Part shown: piece after piece, positions 17,101-27,419 of the stretch | How the letters are laid out: each line of letters opens with the position of its first letter | Numbering within the stretch: position 1 is the first letter of the stretch | Origin: Streptomyces lavendofoliae | GTDB lineage: Bacteria; Actinomycetota; Actinomycetes; Streptomycetales; Streptomycetaceae | DNA length: 58,062 bases | Reading direction: 5' to 3' | NCBI RefSeq assembly: GCF_014649735.1 | Contig: NZ_BMTP01000024.1 | Coordinates: forward strand, 1-58,062 | Made by a program: the position numbers and the translations under genes | Notes under the pieces: model-generated | What the model saw: the letters and a program-made list of their open reading frames with translations, nothing else | The model's database searches: none | Told to the model about the DNA's origin: nothing

Positions 17101-17748
17101 GTGCTCTTCCCGCTGGTCGGCGAACTGCTGCGGGGCTCCCCCGAGGAGGTCCGCAGCGCCCTGGCCCCGGTCCTCGCGGCACCCGGCACGCGCGCGTCGC
17201 GCCCGCTGCGGGACGAACTCCTCGACGTGCTCCTGGAGCACGAGCGGCACGGGCGGTACGAGGGCGGCGACCCCGCCGTGCTCGACGCCCTGCTGCGGGC
17301 GGCCGCCCTCGGGGCCGGCCGGCGGCCCGGGGCACGCACCCGTGAGCTGGTCCACCGCGTCGGGCTGCTGTTCGTCCGTACCCCCGAGGGCGCCACCTGC
17401 TTCGACCGGAGCCTCGTGGAGCTCGCCCGGGAGGTGCCGGGGTTCGCGGACCTGGTCGCGGGGTGGCTGCGGCGGGCACCGGCGGACTGGGCGTTCGTCG
17501 TCGGCCCCAGCACCCGCCGGACGGTGGAGAACCTGGTCGCGGGGCGGGGCGCCGGCCCGGGCGCCCCGCCGGCCGGGGAGCCGCGCGTCGGGCCGGCCGT
17601 CGAGGTGGGCGTGCGGCTGGACGTGGAGCCGGCCGTCGAGGTGGGCGTGCGGCTGGACGTGGAGCCGGGCGGCACCCCGCCCGGTCCGGGCCATCCGATG
17701 CCGATGCGGGCCGGAAGCCGTGGGCATGGCAGTCTTAGACCTGCGTAA
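14143..17748 (+). CDS. Degenerate trypsin-like protease / P-loop NTPase / helical-repeat protein (STAND-like)
   Basis: A 1201-residue protein. Residues 1-200 look like a trypsin-fold domain: GIGFVADAEGTVLTSHEAVDG near the His position, ADLALVRTEG for the Asp (D72), and GEAAGGPVLDASTGAVLGV where GxSGGP is expected, with Ala152 replacing the catalytic Ser. The His site also reads H36-E37, shifted by one residue against the usual motif. Residues about 240-480 hold an NTPase with Walker A GDPGSGRTT (265-273, Arg for Lys), Walker B LLVVLDAPEE (349-358) and a CRPEYW sensor-like motif (389-394). The rest is alpha-helical repeats, ending in a duplicated 12-residue motif. The architecture resembles STAND signalling or defence proteins; with both active sites altered, a non-catalytic role is inferred. 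Confidence 0.65.
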   Translation: MERGERATLVRICDPAGTTRGIGFVADAEGTVLTSHEAVDGLVRVMVRAPGEGEGRAWIAEGDAITPLPGADLALVRTEGLGVAPLPVAARQRVEAGTYVRIAARGWREARVLGTAPVTYTASDRFHLLGDVLELAIGTEGREALRLGGEAAGGPVLDASTGAVLGVLGTALHAGHRAAGLAVPLARIAAAAPDGPLAALLRRNAATVPAYGDDLNLAGALRLTAMTRATPGGSGTCPDPVERRAVARELDAFTASDATVFALVGDPGSGRTTELRALTARREHAAAPAPTLWLRGADLRADDTSLADAAARALRHAGRVVACSGGPADPGTATPARVARLARDGGRPLLVVLDAPEEMPPVLTHRLTAWTAGTVGWLRAHGARLVVACRPEYWERAGALHPAGTLYRPGRPAWRLPDALRVGDLSGREAARARERYGLPGDALAADDARHPLALRLLAEVRETLPGDVPGRPGRHEVFAAHLDLMCLRVAGRIAAADRPAPRAGAVRRLAARVAGRVHEAARHCLGPGQGQLDREAFGELFPWTTGWAAAVLTEGLLVPAGAGYRFAHEEVGDWIQGGHLDLDAALDALVHGDAPADLPVPRHRIGPVVQALLLLDRVRGPAAAARRLTALVAALDRPAGAEAAWWGARLLGETLLRVPDVRPYLGVLRLLAERLTAASGARGAHDAFGPWFWERLRIGEDDRVDLLRRLVPADGAPGTGDVPRFLDAVAVRLAADPRGVQPLLCRWFTDERPLPARPGALMRPTVAGAAQALLYAHRDLAVDDLCEALVTTAHPRADELLAALAEDEPAALCRAVDRWAHDDTRPGRRLAAAAYGRLLAARVTAQADREHLRYAALALLARPDGRTPRGAALGILVRDPHSRPRYLREALAAFRAADPGVPPDALAAALRTHPEPVLAALRARLLDGGPDAGAVLAELALVRTPALARRAAELVRAYVHRHPEGAGHAAAYVDRRLEQGPAARAVLFPLVGELLRGSPEEVRSALAPVLAAPGTRASRPLRDELLDVLLEHERHGRYEGGDPAVLDALLRAAALGAGRRPGARTRELVHRVGLLFVRTPEGATCFDRSLVELAREVPGFADLVAGWLRRAPADWAFVVGPSTRRTVENLVAGRGAGPGAPPAGEPRVGPAVEVGVRLDVEPAVEVGVRLDVEPGGTPPGPGHPMPMRAGSRGHGSLRPA
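17593..17664 (+). repeat. Two perfect 36-bp tandem units at the 3' end of the NTPase gene
   Basis: The two copies (17593-17628, 17629-17664) are identical and encode PAVEVGVRLDVE twice, in frame, within the poorly conserved C-terminal tail. Identity at the DNA level indicates a recent duplication. Confidence 0.9.
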
Positions 17749-17790
17749 TCGGTCAATGACGTACACGGGTTCGGGCGAGGAGCGGTCACA

Positions 17791-18735
17791 GTGCAGCGCT
17801 GGCGTGGCTTGGAGGACATCCCCCAGGACTGGGGGCGCAGCGTCGTCACCATCGGCTCCTACGACGGGGTGCACCGCGGACACCAGCTGATCATCGGCCG
17901 GGCGGTGGAGCGGGCGCGTGAGCTCGGCGTCCCGTCGGTCGTCGTCACCTTCGACCCGCACCCCTCCGAGGTCGTCCGGCCCGGCAGCCACCCGCCGCTG
18001 CTCGCCCCGCACCACCGGCGCGCCGAACTGATGGCCGAGCTGGGCGTCGACGCGGTGCTCGTCCTGCCGTTCACCGCCGAGTTCTCCCAGCTGTCGCCGG
18101 CCGACTTCATCGTGAAGGTCCTCGTCGACAAGCTGCACGCGCGCGCCGTCATCGAGGGCCCGAACTTCCGCTTCGGCCACAGGGCGAGCGGGAACGTGGA
18201 CTTCCTGCGCGAGACGGGTGCGACGTACGACTACGAGGTCGAGGTCGTCGACCTGTACGTGCGCGGCGAGGCCGGCGGCGGTGAGCCGTTCTCCTCGACC
18301 CTGACGCGGCGCCTGGTCGCCGAGGGCGACGTCGAGGGCGCCGCCGAGATCCTGGGGCGCCCGCACCGTGTCGAGGGCGTCGTCGTGCGCGGCGCCCAGC
18401 GTGGCCGTGAGCTCGGCTACCCGACGGCGAACGTCGAGACCCTGCCGCACACGGCCATCCCGGCGGACGGCGTCTACGCCGGCTGGCTCACGGCGGCGGG
18501 GGAGCGGATGCCGGCCGCCATCTCCGTCGGCACCAACCCGCAGTTCGACGGCACGGAGCGGACGGTCGAGGCGTACGCCATCGACCGGATCGGCCTGGAC
18601 CTGTACGGGCTGCATGTGGCGGTCGACTTCCTGGCGTACGTCCGGGGGCAGGAGAAGTTCGCGTCCGTCGAAGCGCTGCTGGAGGCGATCGGCGCGGACG
18701 TGCAGCGCTGCCGCGAGCTCACCTCCGGCCGGTAG
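17791..18735 (+). CDS. ribF: Bifunctional riboflavin kinase / FAD synthetase
   Basis: Converts riboflavin to FMN and FMN to FAD. The 314-residue protein has the N-terminal FMN adenylyltransferase domain (residues about 1-185) with the nucleotidyltransferase motif SVVTIGSYDGVHRGHQ and later FRFGHRASGNVDFL. The C-terminal riboflavin kinase domain (about 190-310) has RGRELGYPTANV, the PTAN substrate/Mg motif, and GTNPQFDGTERTVEAY. GTG 17791 follows GAGGAG. The gene is placed 42 bases after the NTPase gene and ends on a hairpin. Confidence 0.96.
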   Translation: MQRWRGLEDIPQDWGRSVVTIGSYDGVHRGHQLIIGRAVERARELGVPSVVVTFDPHPSEVVRPGSHPPLLAPHHRRAELMAELGVDAVLVLPFTAEFSQLSPADFIVKVLVDKLHARAVIEGPNFRFGHRASGNVDFLRETGATYDYEVEVVDLYVRGEAGGGEPFSSTLTRRLVAEGDVEGAAEILGRPHRVEGVVVRGAQRGRELGYPTANVETLPHTAIPADGVYAGWLTAAGERMPAAISVGTNPQFDGTERTVEAYAIDRIGLDLYGLHVAVDFLAYVRGQEKFASVEALLEAIGADVQRCRELTSGR

Positions 18736-18756
18736 GCCGCCCCCGCGGGGTGCGGC
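18736..18756 (+). terminator. ribF terminator-like hairpin
   Basis: The palindrome starts at the base after the ribF stop: GCCGC-CCCCG (18736-18745) pairs with CGGGG-(T)-GCGGC (18746-18756), with one bulged T. It lies between convergent ribF and the ABC operon. Confidence 0.55.
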
Positions 18757-18841
18757 GGCTCCCGTGGTGGGTGGGCTCCGCCCCTGCCCCCCCGTTGTGC
18801 CCGCCCCGGCCGGAGGCCGACCGCGGGTCGTGGATGGGACG

Positions 18842-19810
18842 TCAGGGCGTGCCGTGCACGTGGCAGGCGGCCGCACGGCCGTGGCCGTCCAGGAGCGGGA
18901 GGTCCCGCGTGCGGCACGCGGAGGACACGCCCGCGCGGTCCGCCTCCCCGGAGGCCAGCACCTGGCACCGGGCGTGGAAGCGGCACCCCGCCGGGATCCG
19001 GGAAGGGTCCGGCGGCTCGCCCGCGAGGACCACCGGCTCCGCACCGGATTCCGGGAGCACGGAGAGCAGCGCACGCGTGTACGGGTGGCGCGGCGCCGAC
19101 AGGACCTCCTCCACCGTGCCCGTCTCGACGATGCGGCCCAGGTACATCACGGCCACCCGGTCGGCGATGTTCCACGCCAGGCCCAGGTCGTGCGTGACGA
19201 TCAGCGCGGCGAGGCCCAGCTCGTCGCGCAGGCGCAGCAGGAGGGCGAGGATCTCGCCGCGTACCGACGCGTCCAGCGACGCCACCGGCTCGTCCGCGAC
19301 GAGGAGTTCCGGTTCGAGTACCAGCGCCCCGGCGATCACCACGCGCTGCCGCTGACCGCCCGACAGCTCGTGCGGGTAGCGCAGGAAGAACCGCTCCGGG
19401 GGGCGCAGCCCGGCGCGGGAGAGGGCGGCGGCGACGGCGGCGCGCTCGTCCCCGGCGTACCGGTGGATGCGCAGGCCCTCGGCGACCGCGTCGTACACCG
19501 TGTGCCGGGGGTTGAGCGAGCCGCTCGGGTCCTGGAGCACCAGCTGCACCCGCCGCCGGTAGGTCTTCAGGTCGCGCGAGGCGTACGAGAGGGGCGCCCC
19601 GGCGAAGCCGACCGAGCCGGACGTGGGGCGGACCAGGCCCAGCAGCGCCCGCGCCAGGGTCGTCTTGCCGCAGCCCGACTCGCCGACGAGCGCGACGATC
19701 TCGCCGGCGCCGATGTCCAGGTGGACCCCGTCCACGGCGCGGGCGGACGGGCCGCCGCGCCGGCCGGGGAAGGTGACGTGCAGGCCGGAGGCGGTCAGCA
19801 GGGGGTTCAT
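18842..19810 (-). CDS. Oligopeptide-type ABC transporter ATP-binding protein (DppF/OppF-like)
   Basis: One of two ATPases of a peptide/nickel-type importer. The 322-residue protein has Walker A GESGCGKTTLA, signature ELSGGQRQRVV, Walker B LLVADEPVASLD and switch histidine VTHDLG. It ends with the oligopeptide-transporter C-terminal domain (CRFHARCQVL...SACRTRD...AACHVHG), four cysteines in the spacing known from this subfamily. The ATG at 19810 overlaps the stop of the preceding ATPase gene by 4 bp. It is the last gene of the operon, facing ribF. Confidence 0.93.
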   Translation of the reverse strand: MNPLLTASGLHVTFPGRRGGPSARAVDGVHLDIGAGEIVALVGESGCGKTTLARALLGLVRPTSGSVGFAGAPLSYASRDLKTYRRRVQLVLQDPSGSLNPRHTVYDAVAEGLRIHRYAGDERAAVAAALSRAGLRPPERFFLRYPHELSGGQRQRVVIAGALVLEPELLVADEPVASLDASVRGEILALLLRLRDELGLAALIVTHDLGLAWNIADRVAVMYLGRIVETGTVEEVLSAPRHPYTRALLSVLPESGAEPVVLAGEPPDPSRIPAGCRFHARCQVLASGEADRAGVSSACRTRDLPLLDGHGRAAACHVHGTP

Positions 19811-20766
19811 GCGGGGCTCCCGGTCGTCAGGACGCAGGCCGCGCGGTGTCCGGGTGCCGCCGGGGCCAGGGGCGGGTCCTGGGACGCGCACGTGGGCAGC
19901 GCGACCGGGCAGCGCGGGTGGAACGTACAGCCCGGCGGCAGCGCGGCGGGGTCCGGCGGGTCGCCGGGCAGGCCGCGCGGGGCGAGCCGCGACGCGGGGT
20001 CGCCGATGCGCGGGAAGGCGGCGGACAGCGCCCGGCCGTAGGGGTGGCGGGCCGCGTCGTAGACGTCCCGCGCCGGGCCCTCCTCGACGACCCGGCCCGC
20101 GTACATCACCGCCAGCCGGTCGCAGGTGTCGGCCAGGACGGCCAGGTCGTGGCTGATCATGACCAGGCTGATGTCCTGCTCGGTGACCAGGCGCTCCAGC
20201 AGCCGCAGCACCTGCGCCTGGATCATCACGTCGAGCGCGGTGGTCGGCTCGTCGGCCACGATCAGCCGGGGCTCGCACGCCAGCGCCATGGCGATCATCA
20301 CGCGCTGCCGCTGCCCGCCGGACAGCTCGTGCGGATAGGCGGAGGCGCGGGCGGCCGGCAGCCCCACCTGCTCCAGCAGTGTGCCGACCCGCTCCCTGGC
20401 CGCGTTCGGAGTGGCCCGGCGGTGGACGAGGAGGGGCTCGGCGATCTGGTCGCCGATCCGGTGCACGGCGTTGAGCGAGTGCATCGCGCCCTGGAACACG
20501 ATCGACGCGCCCGCCCACCGTACGGCGCGCAGCCGCCCCCACTTCATGGTCAGGACGTCCTCGCCGTCGAGCAGGATCTCGCCGGTCAGCCGGGCGGTGG
20601 GCGGCAACAGCCGCAGCAGCGCGAGCGCCAGGGTCGACTTGCCGCAGCCCGACTCGCCGGCGACGCCCAGCTTCCGTCCCGCCGCGACGGTCAGGTCGAC
20701 ACCGCGCACGGCGGCGGTGCCGGTTCCGTAGGTGACACGCAGGTCCCTGATCGTGAGGAGGCTCAA
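19807..20766 (-). CDS. Oligopeptide-type ABC transporter ATP-binding protein (DppD/OppD-like)
   Basis: A 319-residue ATPase: Walker A GESGCGKSTLA, signature ELSGGQRQRVM, Walker B LIVADEPTTALD, switch ISHDLA, and the C-terminal cysteine cluster CTFHPRCPVALPTC...AACV. The inner segment IVFQGAMHSLNAVHRIGDQIAEPL is typical of OppD/DppD. The likely start is TTG at 20766, overlapping the permease stop as TTGA, with GGGAGCGGG just upstream. The next ATPase gene overlaps its end as ATGA. It pairs with the neighbouring ATPase to drive both permeases. Confidence 0.92.
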   Translation of the reverse strand: MSLLTIRDLRVTYGTGTAAVRGVDLTVAAGRKLGVAGESGCGKSTLALALLRLLPPTARLTGEILLDGEDVLTMKWGRLRAVRWAGASIVFQGAMHSLNAVHRIGDQIAEPLLVHRRATPNAARERVGTLLEQVGLPAARASAYPHELSGGQRQRVMIAMALACEPRLIVADEPTTALDVMIQAQVLRLLERLVTEQDISLVMISHDLAVLADTCDRLAVMYAGRVVEEGPARDVYDAARHPYGRALSAAFPRIGDPASRLAPRGLPGDPPDPAALPPGCTFHPRCPVALPTCASQDPPLAPAAPGHRAACVLTTGSPA

Positions 20767-21647
20767 CGGCCCGCTCCCAGCTTGGGGTTGAGTACCGACT
20801 CGATCGCCCGCCCGCACAGGGTGAAGGCGAGGGCGACGACCGCGATGGCGATCCCGGGCGGCGCCAGGTACCACCAGTGCCCTGACGAGACCGCGCCCGC
20901 CTCCCGCGCGTCCTGGAGCATGCCGCCCCAGGAGACGACCGTCGGGTCGCCCAGTCCGAGGAAGGCCAGCGTGGCCTCGGTGAGGATCGCGGTGGAGATG
21001 CACAGCGTGGTCTGCGACAGCACCAGCGGCATGACGTTGGGCAGCACATGGCGGCTCATGACGTGCCCGTGGCCGCCGCCGAGCGCCCTGGCGCGCTCGA
21101 TGTACGGGCGGGACTCCACCGCGATCGTCTGGGCGCGGACGAGGCGGGCGGTGGTGGGCCAGCTGGTGATGCCGATGGCCAGGACGACCGTCCACACGCT
21201 CCGCGACATCACCGTCGCCAGCACGATCGCCAGCACCAGCGAAGGCATCACCAGGAACCAGTCGGTGACGCGCATGGCGAGCGTGGCGAACCAGCCGCCG
21301 TAGTGCCCCGCCAGGATGCCGATCAGGGTGCCGATGGCGACGGACAGCGCCGCCGCGAGCAGCCCCACGGCGAGCGAGACGCGCGCACCCCACAGCAGGA
21401 GCCCGAGCAGCGACCGCCCGAACTGGTCGGTGCCCAGCGGGAACCGGCCGCTCGGCGCCTCCAGCGCCGTACCGGGCGCGTCGGTCACGCTCCGCACGTC
21501 CCCGCCGACGAGCAGCGGGGCCGTGAGCGCGACGAGCGCGATCAGGGCGAGGGCAACGAGCCCGTACGCCCCGGCCCGTTGCCGCCGGTACTGGCGCCAG
21601 AAGCGTGCCGCAGACGCGCGTCGCCTGGTCCACGTCAGGGAAGTCAT
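20763..21647 (-). CDS. Peptide ABC transporter permease (DppC/OppC-like)
   Basis: A 294-residue inner-membrane protein with the OppC/DppC N-terminal segment, a GTDQFGRSLLGLLLWGARVSLAVGLLAAALS block characteristic of this subfamily, about six membrane spans, and the ATPase-contact EAA loop (YIERARALGGGHGHVMSRHVLPN). Start ATG 21647 overlaps the stop of the DppB-like gene (TCAT at 21644-21647). The substrate is probably a short peptide, by family; nothing in the sequence narrows it down. Confidence 0.92.
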   Translation of the reverse strand: MTSLTWTRRRASAARFWRQYRRQRAGAYGLVALALIALVALTAPLLVGGDVRSVTDAPGTALEAPSGRFPLGTDQFGRSLLGLLLWGARVSLAVGLLAAALSVAIGTLIGILAGHYGGWFATLAMRVTDWFLVMPSLVLAIVLATVMSRSVWTVVLAIGITSWPTTARLVRAQTIAVESRPYIERARALGGGHGHVMSRHVLPNVMPLVLSQTTLCISTAILTEATLAFLGLGDPTVVSWGGMLQDAREAGAVSSGHWWYLAPPGIAIAVVALAFTLCGRAIESVLNPKLGAGR

Positions 21648-22675
21648 CGGCCCACCCGGGGGTCGAGCAGCGGGTACAGCAGGTCGGCGAGGAGGTTCAT
21701 CACGATCATCGCGCCGGCGAAGACCACGAACAGCCCCTGGACGAGCGGCAGATCGGGCACGGACAGCGCCTGGTAGAACAGCCCGCCGAGGCCCGGCCAC
21801 GAGAACACCGTCTCGACGAGGATCGATCCGGCGGCCACGTGCCCCAGGTTGATGAAGATCATGGTGACGGTCGGCAGCAGCGCGTTGGGCACGGCGTGCC
21901 TGCGGCGTACCAGGTCGTCCCGGAGGCCCTTCGCCCGCGCGGTCGTCAGGTAGTCGCCGCCCATCTCGTCGAGCAGCGAGGCGCGCATCACCAGCAGCGT
22001 CTGCGCGTACCCGACCGCGACCAGCGTGAGGACGGGCAGCACCATGTGGTGGGCGACGTCGAGGACGTACGCGGGGCCCGTCTCGTCCCCCGACTCCATG
22101 CCGCCGGTCGGGAACAGGCCGGGGACCGGGCCCACACCCACCGAGAACACGATGATGAGCAGCAGCCCGAGCCAGAACGACGGCACCGACCACAGGGTGA
22201 GGGCGACACCCGTGTTCAGCTTGTCGCCGAGGCCGCCGTGGCGCCACGCGGACCGGGTGCCGAGCCACAGGCCGACCGCCGAGTACAGGACGACCGCGAC
22301 GCCGGTGAGCAGGAGCGTCGCGGGCAGCTTGTCCGCGATCAGCTCGCCGACCGGTGCCCGGAACTGGTACGACGTGCCGAGGTCGCCGGTCAGCGCCTTG
22401 GCGCAGTAGTCCGTGAACTGCTGCCACAGCGGCAGGTCGAGCCCGAACTGCCGGCGCAGCGTGGCCATCTGTCCGGCGGACGTCGGCACGCCGCGCGTCA
22501 TGGCCTTGACCGGGTCGCCGGGGAGGACGCGGAAGAGGAAGAAGCTGGTGACGAGCACGGCGAGGAGGGAGACGGCAGCGCCGCCCAGCCTGCCCGCCAG
22601 GTAGCGCGGATAGGCGGTCGCCGTCGTGCCCGGGCGCCGCGCCGCCCCGGCGGGCGAGCCGACCGTCGTCGTCAT
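21644..22675 (-). CDS. Peptide ABC transporter permease (DppB/OppB-like)
   Basis: A 343-residue membrane protein: a first span near residues 30-50 (GGAAVSLLAVLVTSFFLFRVLPGDPV, the conserved DppB start), a periplasmic loop, five further spans, and the EAA loop DYLTTARAKGLRDDLVRRRHAVPNALLP. It ends FAGAMIVMNLLADLLYPLLDPRV, typical of the family. It starts 3 bases after the binding-protein gene and overlaps the next permease by 4 bp, so all five genes form one operon. Confidence 0.93.
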   Translation of the reverse strand: MTTTVGSPAGAARRPGTTATAYPRYLAGRLGGAAVSLLAVLVTSFFLFRVLPGDPVKAMTRGVPTSAGQMATLRRQFGLDLPLWQQFTDYCAKALTGDLGTSYQFRAPVGELIADKLPATLLLTGVAVVLYSAVGLWLGTRSAWRHGGLGDKLNTGVALTLWSVPSFWLGLLLIIVFSVGVGPVPGLFPTGGMESGDETGPAYVLDVAHHMVLPVLTLVAVGYAQTLLVMRASLLDEMGGDYLTTARAKGLRDDLVRRRHAVPNALLPTVTMIFINLGHVAAGSILVETVFSWPGLGGLFYQALSVPDLPLVQGLFVVFAGAMIVMNLLADLLYPLLDPRVGR

Positions 22676-22678
22676 CGG

Positions 22679-24502
22679 CTACTCGCGGTCGTCGGCGGTG
22701 GAGCGGCGGCGCACCGCGACCAGGACGCCCACCGCGAGGAGCACCGCCGCGGCCGGACCGAGCACCAGCCACACGCCGGTGGAGGAGCCGGAGTCCCCGT
22801 CACCGCTCGCCGCGGCCGGCCGCGCCGACCACCAGCTCCAGTAGCCGTCCTGGCCGTAGATGTTGCCCCCGTCGGCCGGCATCGTGGTGATGGACGCGAT
22901 GTGGTCGGTGCGGTACGCCTCCACCGCGTTGGGGTACGCCATGACGTTCATGTACCCCGTGTCGTACAGCCGCGATTGCAACCGCTTGACCAGGTCCGCC
23001 CGTTCGGCCGGGTCGTATTCGACCGCCTGCCTGGCGTACAGCTCGTCGTACCGCTTGTCGCAGATGAAGTTGTCGGTCGCCCCGGTGTCCTTGGGAGTGG
23101 CGGGGAGCGCGGCGCAGGTGTGGATGGAGAGGACGAAGTCGGGGTCGGGGTTGACCGACCAGCCGTCGAAGGCGAGGTCGTAGTCGCCCTTCGCCCAGGG
23201 GTCGGAGACGTTGTCGAGGCAGTCGACCTTCAGCCCGATGCCCAGCTCGCCCCACCACTCCTGGAGGTACTTGCCGACCGCCTTGTCGTTGGGGTCGGTG
23301 GCGTGGCACAGGATCCGGAAGTCCAGCGCCCTGCCGTCCTTGCCGACGCGCTTGCCGCTGCCGTTCCTCCGGTATCCGGCCTGGTCGAGGAGCTGTTCCG
23401 CCTTGGCGGGGTCGTGGCCGATGCGCTGGGCGGCCGCCGGCTTCCAGAAGTACGTGCCGAAGCGCGGCGGGATGTAGCCCTCGCCCTCCACGGCGTGGCC
23501 CTGGAAGACCTTGTCCACGATCGTCCCGCGGTCCACGGCGTGGAACAGCGCCTTGCGGACGGCGGGGTCGAGCAGCGCGGGGTGGCCGCTGCCGAACTTC
23601 CCGCCGTCCTTCGCGCGGGCGCCGGGGTTGGTCGCGAGGGCGTAGAACCGGCGCCCGGGCGCGTCGTTCACCTTGATGTTCTCGGCGGACCTCAGGGCCG
23701 TGGCCTGGGCGGGGGTGAGGTTCGGTACGAAGGACACCTCGCCCTTGCGGAGGGCGGCGACCGCCGCGTCACCGTCCTTGTAGTAGCGCAGCACCAGCTC
23801 GTCGAACTTGGGCGCGCCACGCCAGAACGTCTTGTTGGGCTTGAGCTTCACGTACTGGTCGACTTTGTAGTCGGTGATCACGAACGGGCCGTTGCCGACG
23901 ATCGGGAACCGCTTGTCGTTGTTGAACTTCGAGAAGTCGCCGACCTTCTCCCAGATGTGCTTGGGCACGATCGGGACGTCGAGCGCCGTCATGGTGGCCT
24001 GCGGCTTCTTGAGCTTGATGACCAGCGTCCGCGGGTCGGGCGCGGTGACCTTCTCGAAGTTGGCGGTGAAGCTGCCGTTGGCGGTGGCGGCGTTCTCGTC
24101 CGTCATCATCGTGGTGAACGTCCACGCGGCGTCCTCGGCGGTGGCCCTCCTGCCGTCCGACCACCTGGAGTTCTCCCGGATCGTGTACGTCCACGTCAGC
24201 TTGTCGGGCGACGACTTCCACGAGGTGGCGAGGCCGGGGATGGTGCGCGCGTCCTTCGCGTCGTAGTTGGTCAGGTACTCGTACGTGAGCCGGTGGATGC
24301 TGGTGGAGACGAGCCGCTGGGCGAGGAAGGGGCTCAGGGAGTCCACACTCTGCGAGACGGCGACGGTGAGGACGGTGTTGCCGTCGCCGCCGTCCGCCTC
24401 GCCCCCGGCGGCCCGGGCCGTGGGGCCGATGGCGAGTGGGGTGACGGCGACGGCTGAGGCGAGGAGCAGGCGGAGGGAGCGGTGTGGAGCCGTGGTGACC
24501 AT
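22679..24502 (-). CDS. Peptide ABC transporter substrate-binding protein with C-terminal membrane anchor
   Basis: A 607-residue family 5 extracellular solute-binding protein (DppA/OppA-like). Residues 1-32 form a Sec signal peptide ending at ARA-A. The mature part shows TVAVSQSVDSLSPFL, TWTYTIRENSRWSDGRRATAEDAAWTF and NGPFVITDYK, hallmarks of the fold. There is no lipobox cysteine. Instead residues about 570-595 form a hydrophobic helix followed by RRR (VWLVLGPAAAVLLAVGVLVAVRRR), so the protein is apparently tethered by its C-terminus. First gene of the operon; the upstream region has a promoter overlapping an 11-bp repeat array. Confidence 0.92.
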   Translation of the reverse strand: MVTTAPHRSLRLLLASAVAVTPLAIGPTARAAGGEADGGDGNTVLTVAVSQSVDSLSPFLAQRLVSTSIHRLTYEYLTNYDAKDARTIPGLATSWKSSPDKLTWTYTIRENSRWSDGRRATAEDAAWTFTTMMTDENAATANGSFTANFEKVTAPDPRTLVIKLKKPQATMTALDVPIVPKHIWEKVGDFSKFNNDKRFPIVGNGPFVITDYKVDQYVKLKPNKTFWRGAPKFDELVLRYYKDGDAAVAALRKGEVSFVPNLTPAQATALRSAENIKVNDAPGRRFYALATNPGARAKDGGKFGSGHPALLDPAVRKALFHAVDRGTIVDKVFQGHAVEGEGYIPPRFGTYFWKPAAAQRIGHDPAKAEQLLDQAGYRRNGSGKRVGKDGRALDFRILCHATDPNDKAVGKYLQEWWGELGIGLKVDCLDNVSDPWAKGDYDLAFDGWSVNPDPDFVLSIHTCAALPATPKDTGATDNFICDKRYDELYARQAVEYDPAERADLVKRLQSRLYDTGYMNVMAYPNAVEAYRTDHIASITTMPADGGNIYGQDGYWSWWSARPAAASGDGDSGSSTGVWLVLGPAAAVLLAVGVLVAVRRRSTADDRE

Positions 24503-24546
24503 GAGGTTGACCTCGTCGATCTCGGGGCGCCGACTGGTGATGCGAA

Positions 24547-24576
24547 GGTCTACCAGCGGGGACGGAACCGCGTCAA
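24547..24576 (-). promoter_or_regulatory. Predicted promoter of the peptide ABC operon
   Basis: On the minus strand, TTGACG (24571-24576) and TAGACC (24547-24552) are separated by 18 bp, close to the Streptomyces vegetative consensus. The start codon is about 40 bp downstream of the expected transcript start. The -35 lies within the first of five 11-bp repeat units, as expected for an activator bound next to RNA polymerase. Confidence 0.5.
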
Positions 24577-24625
24577 CGATGCGTCACCGAAGCGTCACCG
24601 AAGTGTTGACGGTGCGTCAAACCCG
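24571..24625 (+). repeat. Five tandem 11-bp units overlapping the ABC operon promoter (PhoP-box-like)
   Basis: Contiguous units on the plus strand are CGTCAACGATG, CGTCACCGAAG, CGTCACCGAAG, TGTTGACGGTG and CGTCAAACCCG. Units 2 and 3 are identical; the fourth is less similar. The 11-bp period and GTCACC/GTCAA cores resemble direct-repeat PhoP operators of Streptomyces (GTTCACC-type units), though the match is imperfect. Another OmpR-family response regulator is possible. Confidence 0.55.
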
Positions 24626-24647
24626 GTGTGTGCTGCGGGGATTCGAG

Positions 24648-24683
24648 TGAGGGCCCGCACCGTGGTCGCGGTGCGGACCCTCA
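24648..24683 (-). terminator. Terminator hairpin of the EspI-like gene
   Basis: The arms at 24648-24662 and 24669-24683 pair over 15 positions with one C/A mismatch and a 6-base loop. It lies 21 bases past the stop of the leftward EspI-like gene and separates it from the ABC operon promoter. Confidence 0.65.
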
Positions 24684-24704
24684 TTGGTCCAGTCCTCTGC
24701 CGCG

Positions 24705-27419
<2,715 letters not shown>

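Noticed and set aside
14575..19074. A 1499-codon minus-strand open frame across the NTPase gene and ribF
   Set aside because: It mirrors two genes in opposite orientation and its composition (runs of Gly/Arg/Pro) is that of a shadow frame.
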